This document shows, piece by piece, positions 1 through 8,348 of a stretch of 64,000 nucleotides of DNA. The notes beneath the pieces were generated by a model. It saw only the letters and a program-made list of their open reading frames with translations. It ran no database searches and had not been told where the DNA came from. The stretch is taken from the NCBI RefSeq assembly GCF_032818155.1, contig NZ_CP102590.1:1054001-1118000 (forward strand), read 5' to 3'. A program made the translations under genes and the position numbers. Position 1 is the first letter of the stretch; each line of letters begins with the position of its first letter. The stretch is from Niallia taxi. GTDB lineage: Bacteria; Bacillota; Bacilli; Bacillales; Cytobacillaceae.

Positions 1-285
1 CTAACAAGCACACGAAATGCTGAATTTATTCATAATGAGGTTCCTGGAATTAAGCTTCCTGATACTGTAAGAAAGGCAATGGCTTCGGCAGGTAATGATC
101 CTATAAAGGCCAGAGCTGAAGGAATTGCGATTGCAAAAGAGTTAGTAGATGCAGCTTCAGAGAGGTTTAAAGGGATTTATTTAATAACACCTTTTCTGCG
201 GTTTGAGCTGACAGAGGAGCTGTCAAAATATATAAGAGAAGTGGATAATAAACGAGTTGTGGAACTAACAGCAAACGAGCAATAA
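1..285 (+). CDS. yitJ: Bifunctional homocysteine S-methyltransferase / methylenetetrahydrofolate reductase, C-terminal end (partial)
   Basis: The reading frame is open from base 1 and ends with TAA at 283-285, so only the last 94 residues are present. They match the C-terminal tail of the methylenetetrahydrofolate reductase half of YitJ-type fusions, with the phrases [26 protein letters not shown] and [12 protein letters not shown]. In this family the N-terminal half moves a methyl group to homocysteine and the C-terminal half makes 5-methyltetrahydrofolate. The neighbour metE begins 87 bp downstream on the same strand with no terminator between, so the two are probably one methionine operon whose promoter and any riboswitch lie outside the window. 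The N-terminal domain cannot be checked here. Confidence 0.85.
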   Translation, partial: LTSTRNAEFIHNEVPGIKLPDTVRKAMASAGNDPIKARAEGIAIAKELVDAASERFKGIYLITPFLRFELTEELSKYIREVDNKRVVELTANEQ

Positions 286-372
286 GAAGCAAGGCATATA
301 GAGGAAACAATAGTATGTTAATACCGATTAATAATATAGGAAAACTTTTAATAATTTAAGGAGGAACAAATA

Positions 373-2664
373 ATGAATTTAGTTAGTACAGTGATTGGCT
401 ATCCTTATATTGGTGGAAATCGTGAATGGAAGCGTTGTGTGGAATCTTTTTGGAATAAGAAAATATCTGAGGAACAATTTACGACAGAAATGAAATCAAT
501 CCGTTTGAATAACTTAAAGCACCAGCAAACTCTTGGTCTCGATCTACTGACTGTCGGGGATTTTACCTTTTATGATCGTATGCTTGATGTTGCGGCAATG
601 TTTGGATTGGTCCCAAACCGCTATAAATGGACAGGAGATGAAGTAGACTTAACAACATACTATACAATGGCTCGTGGCGGTAAAGAAGCAGTGGCATGTG
701 AAATGACTAAGTGGTTTAACACAAACTATCACTATATTGTACCTGAGTATGAAGGCAAGCAGCCACAGCTAACAAAAAACTATATTTTAGATTATTTCAT
801 TGAAGCGAAGGAAGAATTTGGTGTTATTGCTAAGCCGACTATTATCGGTCCATTTACTTTTGTACAATTAGCAAAAGGATATGATGGTAAATCGAAAAAT
901 TCGTTTTTAGTTAAATTATTGCCTCTGTATGTACAGGTTTTTCAAGAGCTGCTTGAAGCTGGAGCTGAATGGATTCAAGTAGAAGAACCTGCATTATGCC
1001 TTTCTTTGAATGAGGAAGACATAAAACTTGTACAGGAAGCTTACACATACTTGGCATCAGAATTACCTGAAGCAAAATTGATGCTGCAAACATACTTCGA
1101 AGCACTATCAGCATACAAAGAACTAACACAGCTCCCTGTTGCAGGATTTGGCCTTGATTTTGTCCATGGGGCAGAGGAAAACATCCTTTCTATTCGCAAA
1201 TACGGCTTCCCACAGGATAAAGTATTAGGAATAGGTCTAATAAATGGAAGAGATATATGGAAGGCTGACTTAGTTGAAAAAGCTGCGGCAGCACAATCAT
1301 TACTACTATTAAGTGGTGTTAAGGAGGCTTGGATTCAGTCATCATGCAGCCTCCAGCATGTACCTGTTACAACGAAAACGGAAAAAGAGCTTGATGCAAC
1401 ATTAAATGCTGCGCTGTCATTTGCTGATGAAAAGATAGAGGAGCTGACACAAGTAACAGCTTATTGTGTTGGAGCAGGAACGTCTGATAAAAATAGCCTC
1501 AAAAAAAGCAAACAAGCAATTGAAGCACTTGCACAGCATAAAACGAGAAATAATACGAATGTAAAGCAGCTTGAAGCTACAGTGAAGGCAGCGGATTTCT
1601 CACGCCCGCTATCATTTAAGGAGCGTCAGTCACTACAGCAAACAGCATTGAATTTACCGGATTTCCCGACAACAACAATCGGAAGTTTTCCTCAATCAGA
1701 CCAAGTGAAGCGGACACGAACTGCTTGGCGTAAAAAGGAAATTACAGATGCTGCTTACGCGGAATTTGTAAAAAACGAAACAGCTCGCTGGATTGAAATC
1801 CAAGAGGATATAGGTTTGGATGTGTTAGTAACTGGTGAGTTTGAGCGTACAGATATGGTAGAGTATTTTGGAGAAAAGCTAAGTGGTATCGCATTTACTA
1901 AATTCGCTTGGGTTGTTTCCTACGGTTCCCGCTGTGTAAAACCACCAATTATTTATGGAGATGTAGAATGGACATCTCCAATGACAGTGAAGGAAATAGT
2001 AGAGGCCCAAGAACTAACGGAAAAATATGTGAAAGGAATGCTGACAGGTCCTATTACAATCTTAAATTGGTCTTTCGTCCGTGATGATATTTCCAGAGAA
2101 CAAGTTGCAAACCAGTTAGCATTAGCTTTAAGAGAAGAGATTCAAGCACTAGAAGATGCAGGTATCGCCATTATTCAAGTAGATGAGCCGGCACTGCGTG
2201 AAGGGCTGCCATTGCGAAAAGAAAAATGGAATGAATATTTGCGCTGGGCCGTTAACGCGTTTAAGCTAGCGACATCAAGTGTGCAAAATGAAACGCAGGT
2301 GCATACTCATATGTGCTATTGTGAATTTAATGATTTTATTGATACAATTCGAGCACTAGATGCTGATGTTATATCAATTGAAACATCAAGAAGCCATGGT
2401 GAATTAATTCATTCACTTAAACAAAATTCCTATGAGCTTGGCATTGGTTTAGGCGTTTATGACATCCACAGCCCACGCGTACCGAGTGTAGCAGAAATGG
2501 AAAATATACTTAATGATAGTCTTGAAGTTATTTCAAAGGAACAGTTTTGGGTTAACCCAGACTGTGGCTTGAAAACACGCCGTGAGGAAGAAACAGTTAA
2601 ATCGTTGAAAAACATGGTGGCCGCAACACAGAAACTACGCGAGCAGCTGTCACAAACTGTATAA
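373..2664 (+). CDS. metE: Cobalamin-independent methionine synthase MetE
   Basis: The 763-residue product has the normal length and two-barrel layout of 5-methyltetrahydropteroyltriglutamate-homocysteine methyltransferase, which makes methionine in the cytosol. The start ATG follows an AAGGAGG site at 359-365. The zinc ligands and substrate residues of the C-terminal barrel are present: HTHMCYCEF supplies the His and Cys, ETSRSHGE a Glu, and NPDCGLKTR the last Cys. The motif TTTIGSFPQ opens the C-terminal half and SYGSRCVKPP is conserved. One oddity is FAWVVSYG, where the family usually has NGWVQSYG; I do not know whether this matters. It probably shares a transcript with yitJ and ends at the terminator at 2671. 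Confidence 0.97.
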   Translation: MNLVSTVIGYPYIGGNREWKRCVESFWNKKISEEQFTTEMKSIRLNNLKHQQTLGLDLLTVGDFTFYDRMLDVAAMFGLVPNRYKWTGDEVDLTTYYTMARGGKEAVACEMTKWFNTNYHYIVPEYEGKQPQLTKNYILDYFIEAKEEFGVIAKPTIIGPFTFVQLAKGYDGKSKNSFLVKLLPLYVQVFQELLEAGAEWIQVEEPALCLSLNEEDIKLVQEAYTYLASELPEAKLMLQTYFEALSAYKELTQLPVAGFGLDFVHGAEENILSIRKYGFPQDKVLGIGLINGRDIWKADLVEKAAAAQSLLLLSGVKEAWIQSSCSLQHVPVTTKTEKELDATLNAALSFADEKIEELTQVTAYCVGAGTSDKNSLKKSKQAIEALAQHKTRNNTNVKQLEATVKAADFSRPLSFKERQSLQQTALNLPDFPTTTIGSFPQSDQVKRTRTAWRKKEITDAAYAEFVKNETARWIEIQEDIGLDVLVTGEFERTDMVEYFGEKLSGIAFTKFAWVVSYGSRCVKPPIIYGDVEWTSPMTVKEIVEAQELTEKYVKGMLTGPITILNWSFVRDDISREQVANQLALALREEIQALEDAGIAIIQVDEPALREGLPLRKEKWNEYLRWAVNAFKLATSSVQNETQVHTHMCYCEFNDFIDTIRALDADVISIETSRSHGELIHSLKQNSYELGIGLGVYDIHSPRVPSVAEMENILNDSLEVISKEQFWVNPDCGLKTRREEETVKSLKNMVAATQKLREQLSQTV

Positions 2665-2670
2665 GGTGAA

Positions 2671-2702
2671 AGGAGCAGACCAGACTGGTTTGCTCCTTTT
2701 TA
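2671..2702 (+). terminator. Intrinsic terminator after metE
   Basis: AGGAGCA (2671-2677) pairs with TGCTCCT (2691-2697), with an inner ACCA/TGGT stem, and runs into TTTTT. It begins 6 bp after the metE stop codon. Confidence 0.85.
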
Positions 2703-2770
2703 AGGTGGTTATTGGGGCGAACTATCCATTTAGTAATTACTGCACAGATTAAGAGTTTATGAAAAACAGA

Positions 2771-2806
2771 CAAAAAGCCTACTATGTACCAACAACATAG
2801 TAGGCT
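2771..2806 (-). terminator. Orphan hairpin with terminator shape on the minus strand
   Basis: A perfect 12-bp inverted repeat (2776-2787 with 2795-2806) has a 7-nt loop. Read on the minus strand it is followed by a U run (AAAAA at 2772-2776 on the plus strand); read on the plus strand it has no U tail. No minus-strand gene lies to its right, so it could be a leftover terminator or a transcript-end block against antisense reading into metE. The rest of 2703-3041 shows nothing I can name. Confidence 0.5.
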
Positions 2807-3041
2807 CCCTGTTTGGGTTGGTTATTATCTTGCTAAACCATTTTATCAGAACACTATTATATCAATAAAAACGCGAAAAAAAGGATTTACGAAGAAAAGT
2901 AACGATATAGTAACCGTATTGTAATTCAATGAAGAAAATCTTAAAAATGGGTGAATATAGCAGTTGTAGAAGTAAACCGAATGATGCAAACAATTGTTGG
3001 TAATATTAAGTAGAGAGTTAGCCAGAGGAGAAGGATAATTT

Positions 3042-4298
3042 ATGCCACATCAAAGGTTCCAGTCAGCTAATATAAAACCTCGCTATACAAAGGGCCTAAT
3101 TTCAGCATTAGGAGTAAACTCGGCATATCCCCGAATCCCTTGGATTGCCGCATGGTGGTCTGCAGCCTTCCCAGGTTTTGGTCATATGTTTTTAGGAAAA
3201 TATCTACATGGATTTATTCTGATCATTTGGGAGCTTGTTGTAAATAGTCAAGCCAATTTAAATAAAGGCATAGCCTTATCAATGCTTGGCAGGTTTGAAG
3301 AAGCCAAGATTCAAATAAATGAAGACTGGTTTTTACTGTATATGGCAGTTTATGTATATAGTATCTGGGACAGTTATCGCTGTGCTGTTGAGGTCGCTAA
3401 AAGTCATGTTTTAGCAGAAGTGGAAGATGCACCGGTCACACCCTCAGAAGTAACGTTTTTTGATGTTGTTATTCTCGACAAAAAGAACCCTTGGGTAGGT
3501 GCTATCTGGTCCTTATTGTCTCCTGGTCTTGGCCAATTATATGCTGGCAGTACTGTTGTGGGGACACTTGTTTTAGCATGGTGGATATATGTCGCATATA
3601 AAGCAGAGGCCGTTCGGATGTGGCTTTACTCTTTCCTCGGTGATTTTAATGCAGTAGTTGAAATGGTAGATTGGCAATGGTTTCTATTTATGCCTTCTAT
3701 GTATGCTTTTGCTATTTATCAGGCATATACAGCCGTAATTGAAAGTAATACACTTTACGATATTGAGCAAATTCGTTACTTAAGAGTGAGGGATGCGAAC
3801 TTGTCACAGCAAAAAACATTTGTGAACAATAAAGTCCAAATAATAGCTACATTTGAACACTCGCCATTTGTAGAAATCGTCATTCACGAAATGGAGAAAA
3901 TAGGGATACCACAGGAGAATATAGTTGCAATGCCATTAGAAAATCTTAAGGCATCAACTCATATCCTCGATTCTCTTCATAGCGTAGATGGCAGAAGTCT
4001 ATTGGACGGAGCAATGCTTGGAGGAACAATAGGAATGGTTTTAGGATCAATATACGGTTTTGTTTTATACTTAGGGCCGATAATTTGGGGCTTACTGGGA
4101 CTTGTCGGCGGTTTTACATTGGGTCTGTTAATCGAAATAGCCATAAGTAAAGGGCAATTAAAACTCTTTTCCCCCAAAAAAAGCGAGGTTATCATACAGG
4201 TAACATGCAATGACACTCTTCAGGAACAACTGATTAAAATCCTTAAATCACGGAAAGCGATGGGGTATCTAGTTCTTCCGCAACGGATAGATGTTTAG
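3042..4298 (+). CDS. Polytopic membrane protein with two TM2-like segments
   Basis: The 418-residue protein begins at an ATG preceded by AGAGGAGAAGG (about 3026-3036). Two similar membrane blocks occur, PGFGHMFLGKYLHGFILI near residue 47 and PGLGQLYAGSTVVGTLVLAW near residue 163, each resembling the glycine-rich hairpin of TM2-type domains, so an internal duplication is likely. A soluble stretch follows (about 240-330), then a glycine-rich hydrophobic stretch (about 325-375) with GLLGLVGGFTLGLL, and a basic C-terminus. I do not recognise a specific family or function. It stands alone, with its own terminator. The first residues carry no signal peptide. Confidence 0.7.
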   Translation: MPHQRFQSANIKPRYTKGLISALGVNSAYPRIPWIAAWWSAAFPGFGHMFLGKYLHGFILIIWELVVNSQANLNKGIALSMLGRFEEAKIQINEDWFLLYMAVYVYSIWDSYRCAVEVAKSHVLAEVEDAPVTPSEVTFFDVVILDKKNPWVGAIWSLLSPGLGQLYAGSTVVGTLVLAWWIYVAYKAEAVRMWLYSFLGDFNAVVEMVDWQWFLFMPSMYAFAIYQAYTAVIESNTLYDIEQIRYLRVRDANLSQQKTFVNNKVQIIATFEHSPFVEIVIHEMEKIGIPQENIVAMPLENLKASTHILDSLHSVDGRSLLDGAMLGGTIGMVLGSIYGFVLYLGPIIWGLLGLVGGFTLGLLIEIAISKGQLKLFSPKKSEVIIQVTCNDTLQEQLIKILKSRKAMGYLVLPQRIDV

Positions 4299-4327
4299 GT
4301 TAAGTAAATTTAAAATTTGGTTTATGG

Positions 4328-4350
4328 CTGCAGGTAACTGCAGTTTTTTT
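4328..4350 (+). terminator. Intrinsic terminator after the TM2-like gene
   Basis: CTGCAG (4328-4333) and CTGCAG (4338-4343) pair around a GTAA loop and are followed by seven T residues. Confidence 0.75.
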
Positions 4351-4435
4351 ATGTTATGTGTATTGTTTTATTGCAGTTTAATGATAGGCATTTAGAAACT
4401 AGCAGGCTGACTGAAATTATATTGTCATATCTTAA

Positions 4436-4654
4436 TTGTACAGAGTTTTCCGAAAAGAAGAAGCTAATGCAGGTGAAAGGTTGGCCGTTAAAATTGCAGT
4501 AAAAGGCAGTATTTTAACAAAAATCCCTATTGTCCAGTCAGTATTTATTGATAAAATAAAAGAAAAACTTCCTGAAACAAAATTCATTACAGATGATGTA
4601 TCATCAACATTAGGGGGTTATTATTTAGCCTTGAAGAAGCTAAAGGAATACTAG
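4436..4654 (+). pseudogene. C-terminal remnant of a BadF/BadG-family N-acetylglucosamine kinase
   Basis: The 72 codons encode VKIAVKGSILTKIPIVQ and, near the end, DDVSSTLGGYYLALKKL. These resemble the last 60 or so residues of BadF/BadG/BcrA/BcrD-type amino-sugar kinases, which are normally about 300 residues. The nominal TTG start sits directly behind an in-frame TAA (4433-4435) with no ribosome binding site, and the 130 bp upstream do not encode the missing ATPase core. I therefore read it as a truncated gene, not a small protein. It lies 15 bp upstream of an RpiR regulator, the usual neighbour of such kinases, which supports the deletion of an amino-sugar operon here. Confidence 0.7.
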
Positions 4655-4669
4655 GAAGGAGGTAGAATA

Positions 4670-5527
4670 ATGGTTTCCGTTAATATATTAGTGAGAATTG
4701 AGAGTGTTATTGATGAGCTGCCTAATTCAGAAAGAAAAGTTGCTCAATACATATTAGAAAATGCAGACCATATTGTTAGAATGTCTGTTCACGAATTAGC
4801 GACCCAAGCAAATGCAAGCAGTGCTGCTGTTATACGTTTATGCCGTTCTATTGGGGTTGAAGGGTACTCGGAATTAAAGCTCTCCTTATCCTCTCAATTA
4901 TCACATTCTTTAAAAAGTGGCTTTTACGATATAGAACATAATGAAACAATCCAATCTATAAAAGGGAAGATTGTTTCAAATTCTGTACAGGTGATCAAGG
5001 AAACAGCAATAGAGTTAGATGAGGAAATCATTGGTCGAACCATTGAAAGTATTAAAAATGCTGATGTTGTTTATGTGTATGGATTAGGAGCCTCTTCTCT
5101 AGTAGCCGATGATATTATGCAAAAATGGTCTCGCCTTGGGAAAGTAGTTGTTGCTATTCAAGACGCACATATATATGCTTCAATTCTTTCTGGCGTAACA
5201 AAGAACTGTATCTTTTTCTGTGTTTCCAACACGGGAGAAACCTCAGAGGTTTTAAGCTTAGTTGATATTGCAAAAGAAGCTGGCTGTCAAACAATTGGAT
5301 TATCAAGATTTGGACAAAATAGCCTTTCACAAAAGGTCGGATTGTCACTCCAGTATGTTCGGGCACCAGAAGCACAATTCCGCAGTGCTGCCACTAGCTC
5401 TATCCTTGCACAATTTACAACTGTAGACATTATCTTTTATGCCTATGTTTCTAAGTATTATGAAGATAGTATGGAAAAAATCGTTAATTCACGAAACGCT
5501 GTCTTAAAATTTTCACAAAAAAAGTAA
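4670..5527 (+). CDS. RpiR/MurR-family transcriptional regulator
   Basis: The 285-residue protein has the family layout: an N-terminal helix-turn-helix (about residues 1-75, with MSVHELATQANASSAAVIRLCRSIG) and a C-terminal SIS sugar-phosphate domain (about 125-255, with VYVYGLGASSLVADD and FCVSNTGETSEVLSLV). AAGGAGG at 4656-4662 precedes the ATG. Members sense phosphosugars and control sugar or amino-sugar catabolism. The gene follows the kinase remnant and precedes a P-loop kinase, so its original targets may have been lost. Confidence 0.9.
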   Translation: MVSVNILVRIESVIDELPNSERKVAQYILENADHIVRMSVHELATQANASSAAVIRLCRSIGVEGYSELKLSLSSQLSHSLKSGFYDIEHNETIQSIKGKIVSNSVQVIKETAIELDEEIIGRTIESIKNADVVYVYGLGASSLVADDIMQKWSRLGKVVVAIQDAHIYASILSGVTKNCIFFCVSNTGETSEVLSLVDIAKEAGCQTIGLSRFGQNSLSQKVGLSLQYVRAPEAQFRSAATSSILAQFTTVDIIFYAYVSKYYEDSMEKIVNSRNAVLKFSQKK

Positions 5528-5554
5528 AGAATATGACATTTTTAGGTGCGAAGT

Positions 5555-6067
5555 ATGACAATCTCAAATACGGAATCAAAGCTAATTATTCTGCGCGGGA
5601 ATTCAGGGAGCGGGAAAACCACGATAGCCAAAAGTCTTCAAGACCATTTTGGTGCAGGTACTCTGTTGGTTTCTCAGGATACAATTCGTCGCGATATGTT
5701 AAAGGTTCAAGATAGAGAAGGCAATCTTTCCATTGATTTAATCCGTCAAGTTGCCGAATATGGTAAAGGCAAATGCGAATATGTAATAGTAGAGGGTATA
5801 TTATATAAAAAGCGTTATGGCGACATGCTTGCTAACTTGATTGATTTCTATGAAGGAAGGGCATTTAGTTATTATCTTGACTTAACCTTTGAAGAGACAG
5901 TCAAACGTCATAATACTCGTTCAAAAAAGACGGAGTTTGGAGAAGATGCACTACGCTCATGGTGGATTCCAGAGGATTATTTAGGTGTTGATGGAGAATG
6001 CAAGTTTACTAATGATATGACACGTACCGAAATAATGGAGCTACTATTAACTCAATTAAAGGAATAG
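5555..6067 (+). CDS. P-loop kinase of the AAA/zeta-toxin-like type
   Basis: The product is about 170 residues. It has a Walker A motif GNSGSGKTT at residues 15-23, SQDTIRRDML resembling a nucleotide-kinase substrate loop, VIVEGILY as a likely Walker B strand, and a possible lid region rich in basic residues (KRHNTRSKK). This is the layout of small ATP-dependent phosphotransferases that act on nucleosides, sugars or other small molecules; the substrate is not evident. I chose ATG 5555 with AGG upstream; an in-frame GTG at 5546 is the alternative. The gene lies 27 bp after the RpiR gene, so the two probably share a transcript that ends at 6131-6158. Confidence 0.75.
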   Translation: MTISNTESKLIILRGNSGSGKTTIAKSLQDHFGAGTLLVSQDTIRRDMLKVQDREGNLSIDLIRQVAEYGKGKCEYVIVEGILYKKRYGDMLANLIDFYEGRAFSYYLDLTFEETVKRHNTRSKKTEFGEDALRSWWIPEDYLGVDGECKFTNDMTRTEIMELLLTQLKE

Positions 6068-6130
6068 CACAATTTTATTTTTTAGTAGAAGGTAAATAAT
6101 TCCTTTTGAAGGAATAATACATAATACCGT

Positions 6131-6158
6131 AAAGGTCGTCCTTGCTGGACGGCCTTTT
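6131..6158 (+). terminator. Intrinsic terminator after the P-loop kinase
   Basis: GGTCGTCC pairs with GGACGGCC around TTGCT and is followed by TTTTGTTTT. Confidence 0.85.
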
Positions 6159-6172
6159 GTTTTGAAAAAAAG

Positions 6173-6199
6173 TGTAACTTTTCATGGTGCTCATACGAT
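6173..6199 (+). promoter_or_regulatory. Candidate ECF-type promoter of the sigma factor operon
   Basis: TGTAAC (6173-6178) and CGAT (6196-6199) are 17 bp apart, close to the TGAAAC...CGTA pattern read by many ECF sigma factors, and lie just upstream of the sigma gene. Autoregulation is inferred only. Confidence 0.35.
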
Positions 6200-6229
6200 T
6201 AATAATTGAAATAAAAAAGGGGGGATAAT

Positions 6230-6769
6230 GTGTTTCAATCTAATGAGAAAGAAGAAAAGATACTAGAAATATATAATATGTACTATTTAGATGTATACCG
6301 TTTCTTAATTGTTTTTACAGGAAACCGCAGTGATGCAGAGGATTTTACACAAGAGGTATTTATTCGAGTACTTCATAATTTATCCGAGCTAAATCGAATC
6401 AGCCATTTAAAAGCATGGGTTATGTCGATAGCAAAGAATGTAGCGATTGATCATTATCGAAAGAGGCGCTGGCTTGTTTATCTTAGTGAAAAAGTATTAT
6501 GGAATGAAATAACAGCCGAAAAGGAACCTGATGTAATGCTTGAGCAGGATGAATTGAAAAAATATGTTCATGCAGCAATTTCAAAATTAAAGCCTCCATT
6601 TAGAGCAGTTGTTATATTAAGAGGAATTAATGAATTTTCTATCAAAGAAACTGCAGAGATACTTCAATGCAGTGAATCAAAAGTGAAGGTAAACTATCAT
6701 CGAGCATTAAAGGAGCTTAGAAGAAAGCTGAATGTTGAAAATGTGGAGGTGTTTATTAATGCGAACTGA
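6230..6769 (+). CDS. ECF-family RNA polymerase sigma factor
   Basis: The 179-residue protein has sigma region 2 (about residues 14-85, with YRFLIVFTGNRSDAEDFTQEVFIRVL and a region 2.4-like AKNVAIDHYRKR) and region 4 (about 110-168, with KETAEILQCSESKVKVNYHRALKELRRKL as the helix-turn-helix). The GTG start follows a GGGGGGA site; the ATG at 6228 is out of frame and soon stops. Its 3' end overlaps the next gene by 11 bp, so the two are translationally coupled. The partner encodes a single-pass membrane protein with an outer SpoIIP domain, so the sigma factor probably answers a cell-envelope signal. Confidence 0.93.
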   Translation: MFQSNEKEEKILEIYNMYYLDVYRFLIVFTGNRSDAEDFTQEVFIRVLHNLSELNRISHLKAWVMSIAKNVAIDHYRKRRWLVYLSEKVLWNEITAEKEPDVMLEQDELKKYVHAAISKLKPPFRAVVILRGINEFSIKETAEILQCSESKVKVNYHRALKELRRKLNVENVEVFINAN

Positions 6770-7676
6770 AAAAGAGCTAATGGAATTAATAAAAAGCTCC
6801 TATTCACTTGAGCCAAGGGAAGATTTCATTCAAGAGACAGAAAAAAAATTAAGACTTAAAGCAAGAAAATCTCGCAGCAAAAAGGCTGTTGGATTTCTAA
6901 CAGTTGCAGTAAGTGTTTTTATCTTAGGTTTCTTTGCTTTAACCTCATTCAATCAGCAGACAAAAGAACCAGCAATCCAGCTTTCCACAAATACGAATCA
7001 GTATCAACCTTCCACCATACTAACAGACGATCCTCTTGTGTATATAAGTCAAACACATAATTACGAATCCTTTTTACCTGAACTAACGGCAATTTACCCT
7101 GAAGAAACTTTTAATGTAAACGATAGTATCCATGAAACAATTAATATGACATTAGTCGGCCAAAGGCTAAGCAGCGCTTTAAAACAAAGGAATATCAATA
7201 ATATTCTTGATACTAATGATAATACAAAGCAGCTCCAGGAAAAGGAATTACCTTACCAAGATGCCTATAAAATATCGAGGATAAATATGCAAGACGCACT
7301 TATGAAGAATCAAAGCATTCAAATGGCATTTGATTTACATAGAGATTCTGCAAGAAGAGAAGTAACAACCTTGGAGATTGATGGCAAAGCTTATGCGAAG
7401 ATTACCATTGTTGTATCAGAAGGAGATGCGGGAAATTCTAATTATGAAAAAAACCAAGAGTTTGCGAGACAGCTTCATAAGAAAATAAATGACAAATATC
7501 CTGGAATATCGAGAGGTGTATTCTCGAAAAGCTATGACACTTATCAAAATCATTATAATCAGGATTTATTAAATCAATCTGCCGTCATTGAAATAGGTGG
7601 TTTTGAAAACACGTTAGAGGAAGAGTATAACACGGTGGAGGCTTTGGCGAATGTGATTCAAACATTGGTTAAGTAG
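6759..7676 (+). CDS. Membrane-anchored SpoIIP-domain protein, putative anti-sigma factor
   Basis: ATG 6759 follows GGAGG at 6745-6749 inside the sigma gene and gives 305 residues. Residues 1-41 are a charged cytoplasmic segment, 42-64 a single membrane helix, and about 92-303 match the SpoIIP peptidoglycan amidase/endopeptidase domain. The marks are VYISQTHNYESF (His100, Glu103), NMTLVGQRLSSAL, FDLHRDSAR (His194), NYEKNQEFARQLHKKIN and AVIEIGGFENTLEEEY (Glu278). The histidines and glutamates expected for zinc binding and catalysis in SpoIIP are therefore present. The overlap with an ECF sigma gene and the N-terminal helix layout suggest the cytoplasmic tail holds the sigma factor. Whether the domain cuts the wall or only senses it is unknown. 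It is shorter at the N-terminus than sporulation SpoIIP. Confidence 0.85.
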   Translation: MRTEKELMELIKSSYSLEPREDFIQETEKKLRLKARKSRSKKAVGFLTVAVSVFILGFFALTSFNQQTKEPAIQLSTNTNQYQPSTILTDDPLVYISQTHNYESFLPELTAIYPEETFNVNDSIHETINMTLVGQRLSSALKQRNINNILDTNDNTKQLQEKELPYQDAYKISRINMQDALMKNQSIQMAFDLHRDSARREVTTLEIDGKAYAKITIVVSEGDAGNSNYEKNQEFARQLHKKINDKYPGISRGVFSKSYDTYQNHYNQDLLNQSAVIEIGGFENTLEEEYNTVEALANVIQTLVK

Positions 7677-7730
7677 ATTTTGAGTGAATATTTATACGGA
7701 ATTTAAGGTTCATAAACAGGAAAATAATCT

Positions 7731-7775
7731 AAAGCCGCCTATCCAGAACAAAGTATTAGATGGATAGGCAGCTTT
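7731..7775. terminator. Bidirectional terminator between the SpoIIP-domain and MerR genes
   Basis: AAAGCCGCCTATCCA (7731-7745) pairs with TGGATAGGCAGCTTT (7761-7775) with one mismatch; both strands end in U-rich sequence. It serves the two converging genes. Confidence 0.75.
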
Positions 7776-7778
7776 ATG

Positions 7779-8189
7779 TTAATTTAGGCTACCAATTTTA
7801 TCGTCTTTATGAATATCTTCCGTTCCTGCGTCTAAAGCAGTTTTATAATAATCACATTTATGATTAATGATCTCCATTGTCTTGTTCAATTCTGCCATCT
7901 GTGCTTCTACAGCAGCCTTTCGTTCTAAAAACATATCAAATCTTTGCTGCAAGGTGGAATCTCCATCCTGACACCAATCAATGAAGCTTTTAATCTCTTT
8001 AATAGGCATTCCAGTGGATTTAAGGCATTCAATAATTCTTAAAGCACCAATATCAGATTCTTTAAACAGTCGTGTTCCGTTAGGTGTCCGTTCCACAAAA
8101 GGCAAAAGGCCTTCCTTGTCGTAGTACCGTAATGTATAGGTTGTTAGGTTCAATTCCTTTGCCACTTCACTAATAGAATAAGTACTCAT
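7779..8189 (-). CDS. MerR-family transcriptional regulator
   Basis: The 136-residue protein starts at the ATG whose complement is at 8187-8189, behind a GGAGAG site; a longer frame to 8282 has no such site. The N-terminal winged helix-turn-helix is typical (YSISEVAKELNLTTYTLRYYDKEGLLPF), followed by a dimerising coiled-coil (about 80-115). It resembles the AdhR/YyaN-type MerR proteins that answer aldehydes or other electrophiles. Two copies of TTCGAGTTAACT, one in its own promoter region and one in the promoter of the divergent Crh-like/hydrolase pair, are its likely operators. No metal-binding cysteine pattern is seen; one Cys occurs near residue 67 and another near 112. Confidence 0.88.
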   Translation of the reverse strand: MSTYSISEVAKELNLTTYTLRYYDKEGLLPFVERTPNGTRLFKESDIGALRIIECLKSTGMPIKEIKSFIDWCQDGDSTLQQRFDMFLERKAAVEAQMAELNKTMEIINHKCDYYKTALDAGTEDIHKDDKIGSLN

Positions 8190-8220
8190 CTTTTTCTCTC
8201 CAATTCTCCTAAAGATAAAT

Positions 8221-8236
8221 TTCGAGTTAACTCTAA
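8221..8236. promoter_or_regulatory. Candidate MerR operator, regulator side
   Basis: TTCGAGTTAACTCTAA contains the imperfect dyad GAGTTAACTC and lies 32 bp upstream of the MerR start. It repeats the 12-mer found at 8354-8365. Confidence 0.55.
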
Positions 8237-8348
8237 CATATGCGAAAATAGTAACACGGGTATCGGTGTATGTCAAAATCACAAATAACTAATTTAAAAT
8301 AAAACGATAATGATGGTTTCCTGCCTAAAATAAAGATGAAGTAATCGC

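Noticed and set aside
5533-5715. 60-codon ORF overlapping the P-loop kinase
   Set aside because: It is an alternate frame of the kinase, which has a clear Walker motif in the other frame.
6228-6266. ATG 6228 as the sigma factor start
   Set aside because: It is out of frame with the sigma factor and meets a stop after about a dozen codons; GTG 6230 is in frame with the ribosome binding site.
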